A DNA stretch of 64,000 nt from Candidatus Scybalocola faecigallinarum (GTDB taxonomy: Bacteria; Bacillota; Clostridia; Lachnospirales; Lachnospiraceae), in contig DVIT01000027.1 of assembly GCA_018711005.1 (NCBI GenBank), positions 1-64,000 of the forward strand. Reading direction: 5' to 3'. Each line of letters opens with the position of its first letter. Position 1 is the stretch's first letter. Below, piece by piece: positions 63,417 to 64,000 of the stretch. A program made the translations under genes and the position numbers. Under the pieces are notes generated by a model. The model was given only the letters and a program-made list of their open reading frames with translations, was not told the DNA's origin and made no database searches.

Positions 63417-64000
63417 ATGATGGATATTACCTACCCGCTGGATGAGCATTTACTGATCTATCCCGGGGATCCGGTGTTTAAAACGGAAGCCTTTTTGTCC
63501 ATGGATGAGGGAGCTTCCTGTAATGTGACTAATTTAACCATGGGCTGTCATACCGGCACCCATATGGATGCGCCGCTGCATTTTCTGGCGAATGGGAAAA
63601 GCCTGGATGCCATAGTTCTTGAGCGGATTAACGGGCCTGTCCGGGTGATCGGATATTTTCCGGAAAAACCCGGAAATATATCGGAGGATTTTTTAAAACA
63701 GTGCCATATACAGCCGGGAGAGCGTGTGATATTTAAAACAGATAACAGCAGCCGTTTTGCAGGAACCCGGCTGCTGGAAGATTATACCGCCTTTGACATG
63801 TCGGCGGCCCGGTATTTGTCAAAGCTTTCGGTGGCCTGTCTTGGAATCGATTATCTGACCATAGAACCAGTCGGCAGTGACGGCAGCGTTCACCGCCAGA
63901 TCCTTGGGGCCGGCATTCCTGTGCTGGAAACCCTGGATTTAAGAAACGTGGAGCCGGGGCGCTATGAGCTGATCTGTCTGCCATTACGGCTTGTGGGCAC
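63417..64000 (+). CDS. cyclase family metal-dependent hydrolase, partial at right edge
   Basis: Open to the window end (194 codons visible; family length is about 200-230). Starts MMDITYPLDEHLLIYPGDPV. GCHTGTHMDAPLHFL is the HxGTHxDxPxHF zinc-binding motif of the cyclase/kynurenine formamidase family (PF04199); GIDYLTIEPVGSDGSVHRQI is the second conserved segment. It hydrolyses a cyclic amide or a formamide; the substrate is unknown. The ATG at 63417 has AAAGG 10 nt upstream; a second ATG follows at 63420. Probably transcribed with the thioesterase and Fur genes. Confidence 0.88.
   Translation, partial: MMDITYPLDEHLLIYPGDPVFKTEAFLSMDEGASCNVTNLTMGCHTGTHMDAPLHFLANGKSLDAIVLERINGPVRVIGYFPEKPGNISEDFLKQCHIQPGERVIFKTDNSSRFAGTRLLEDYTAFDMSAARYLSKLSVACLGIDYLTIEPVGSDGSVHRQILGAGIPVLETLDLRNVEPGRYELICLPLRLVG

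Overview
The window looks like a chromosomal segment of a gut-type Lachnospiraceae (Clostridia, Firmicutes). Supporting signs are strong AGGAGG ribosome-binding sites with several TTG/GTG starts, TTGACA/TATAAT promoters, a T-box leader in front of valS, and Firmicute families such as YesL, YitT, MocR, LytTR and a DUF5716/DUF5717-like pair. Family calls are from recognising motifs in the translated sequence; no database search was run.

Layout. 1-1054: the leader-distal end of a CRISPR array (16 repeats, type I-C-like repeat; any cas genes lie off the left edge). 1.7-8.4 kb: AI-2E-type permease, Ser/Thr-rich lipoprotein, MocR regulator divergent from a VTC-like protein, flavodoxin-type reductase, esterase. 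8.6-14.4 kb: a two-gene operon of large proteins, one with an apparent actin/Hsp70-like fold plus TPRs. 14.5-19.5 kb: GH31 alpha-glucosidase divergent from an AraC regulator, then a LytTR regulator with a degenerate membrane sensor partner.

19.8-39.1 kb is the most striking part: a one-direction, tightly packed phospho-signalling island. It encodes five FHA proteins (one with a protease-like ectodomain, one fused to a PrsW intramembrane protease, one soluble with a zinc ribbon, one fused to a kinase, one with a von Willebrand A ectodomain), two PP2C phosphatases, five Ser/Thr kinases and one pseudokinase. Four kinases and the pseudokinase share an N-terminal zinc ribbon and were made by tandem duplication, but carry different C-terminal modules: long leucine-rich repeats, several membrane spans, short leucine-rich repeats, and a beta-lactamase-like domain lacking its key residues. 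The arrangement suggests outside sensing by LRR/VWA/protease-like/beta-lactamase-like domains, phosphorylation inside, reading by FHA domains and reset by PP2C. Inputs and targets are unknown.

40.2-40.8 kb: hicAB toxin-antitoxin with four helically phased promoter repeats. 41-46.7 kb: an AraC-controlled redox/transport cluster in decay (Fe-alcohol dehydrogenase with a large internal deletion, MATE transporter with a deletion and a stop) next to intact C_GCAxxG_C_C, acetyltransferase and aldo/keto reductase genes. 46.9-50.2 kb: palindromic element, T-box and valS. 50.4-55.7 kb: alpha/beta hydrolase with its catalytic core deleted, Rpn-type nuclease, GH2 glycosidase, a 26-codon stub of a GH42-like gene and a DUF2262-like gene broken by one stop codon. 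55.9-64 kb: YitT, YesL, a zinc-ribbon membrane protein, a P2A-type calcium ATPase, a ferritin-like protein, thioesterase, a Fur-family regulator and the start of a cyclase-family hydrolase cut by the window edge.
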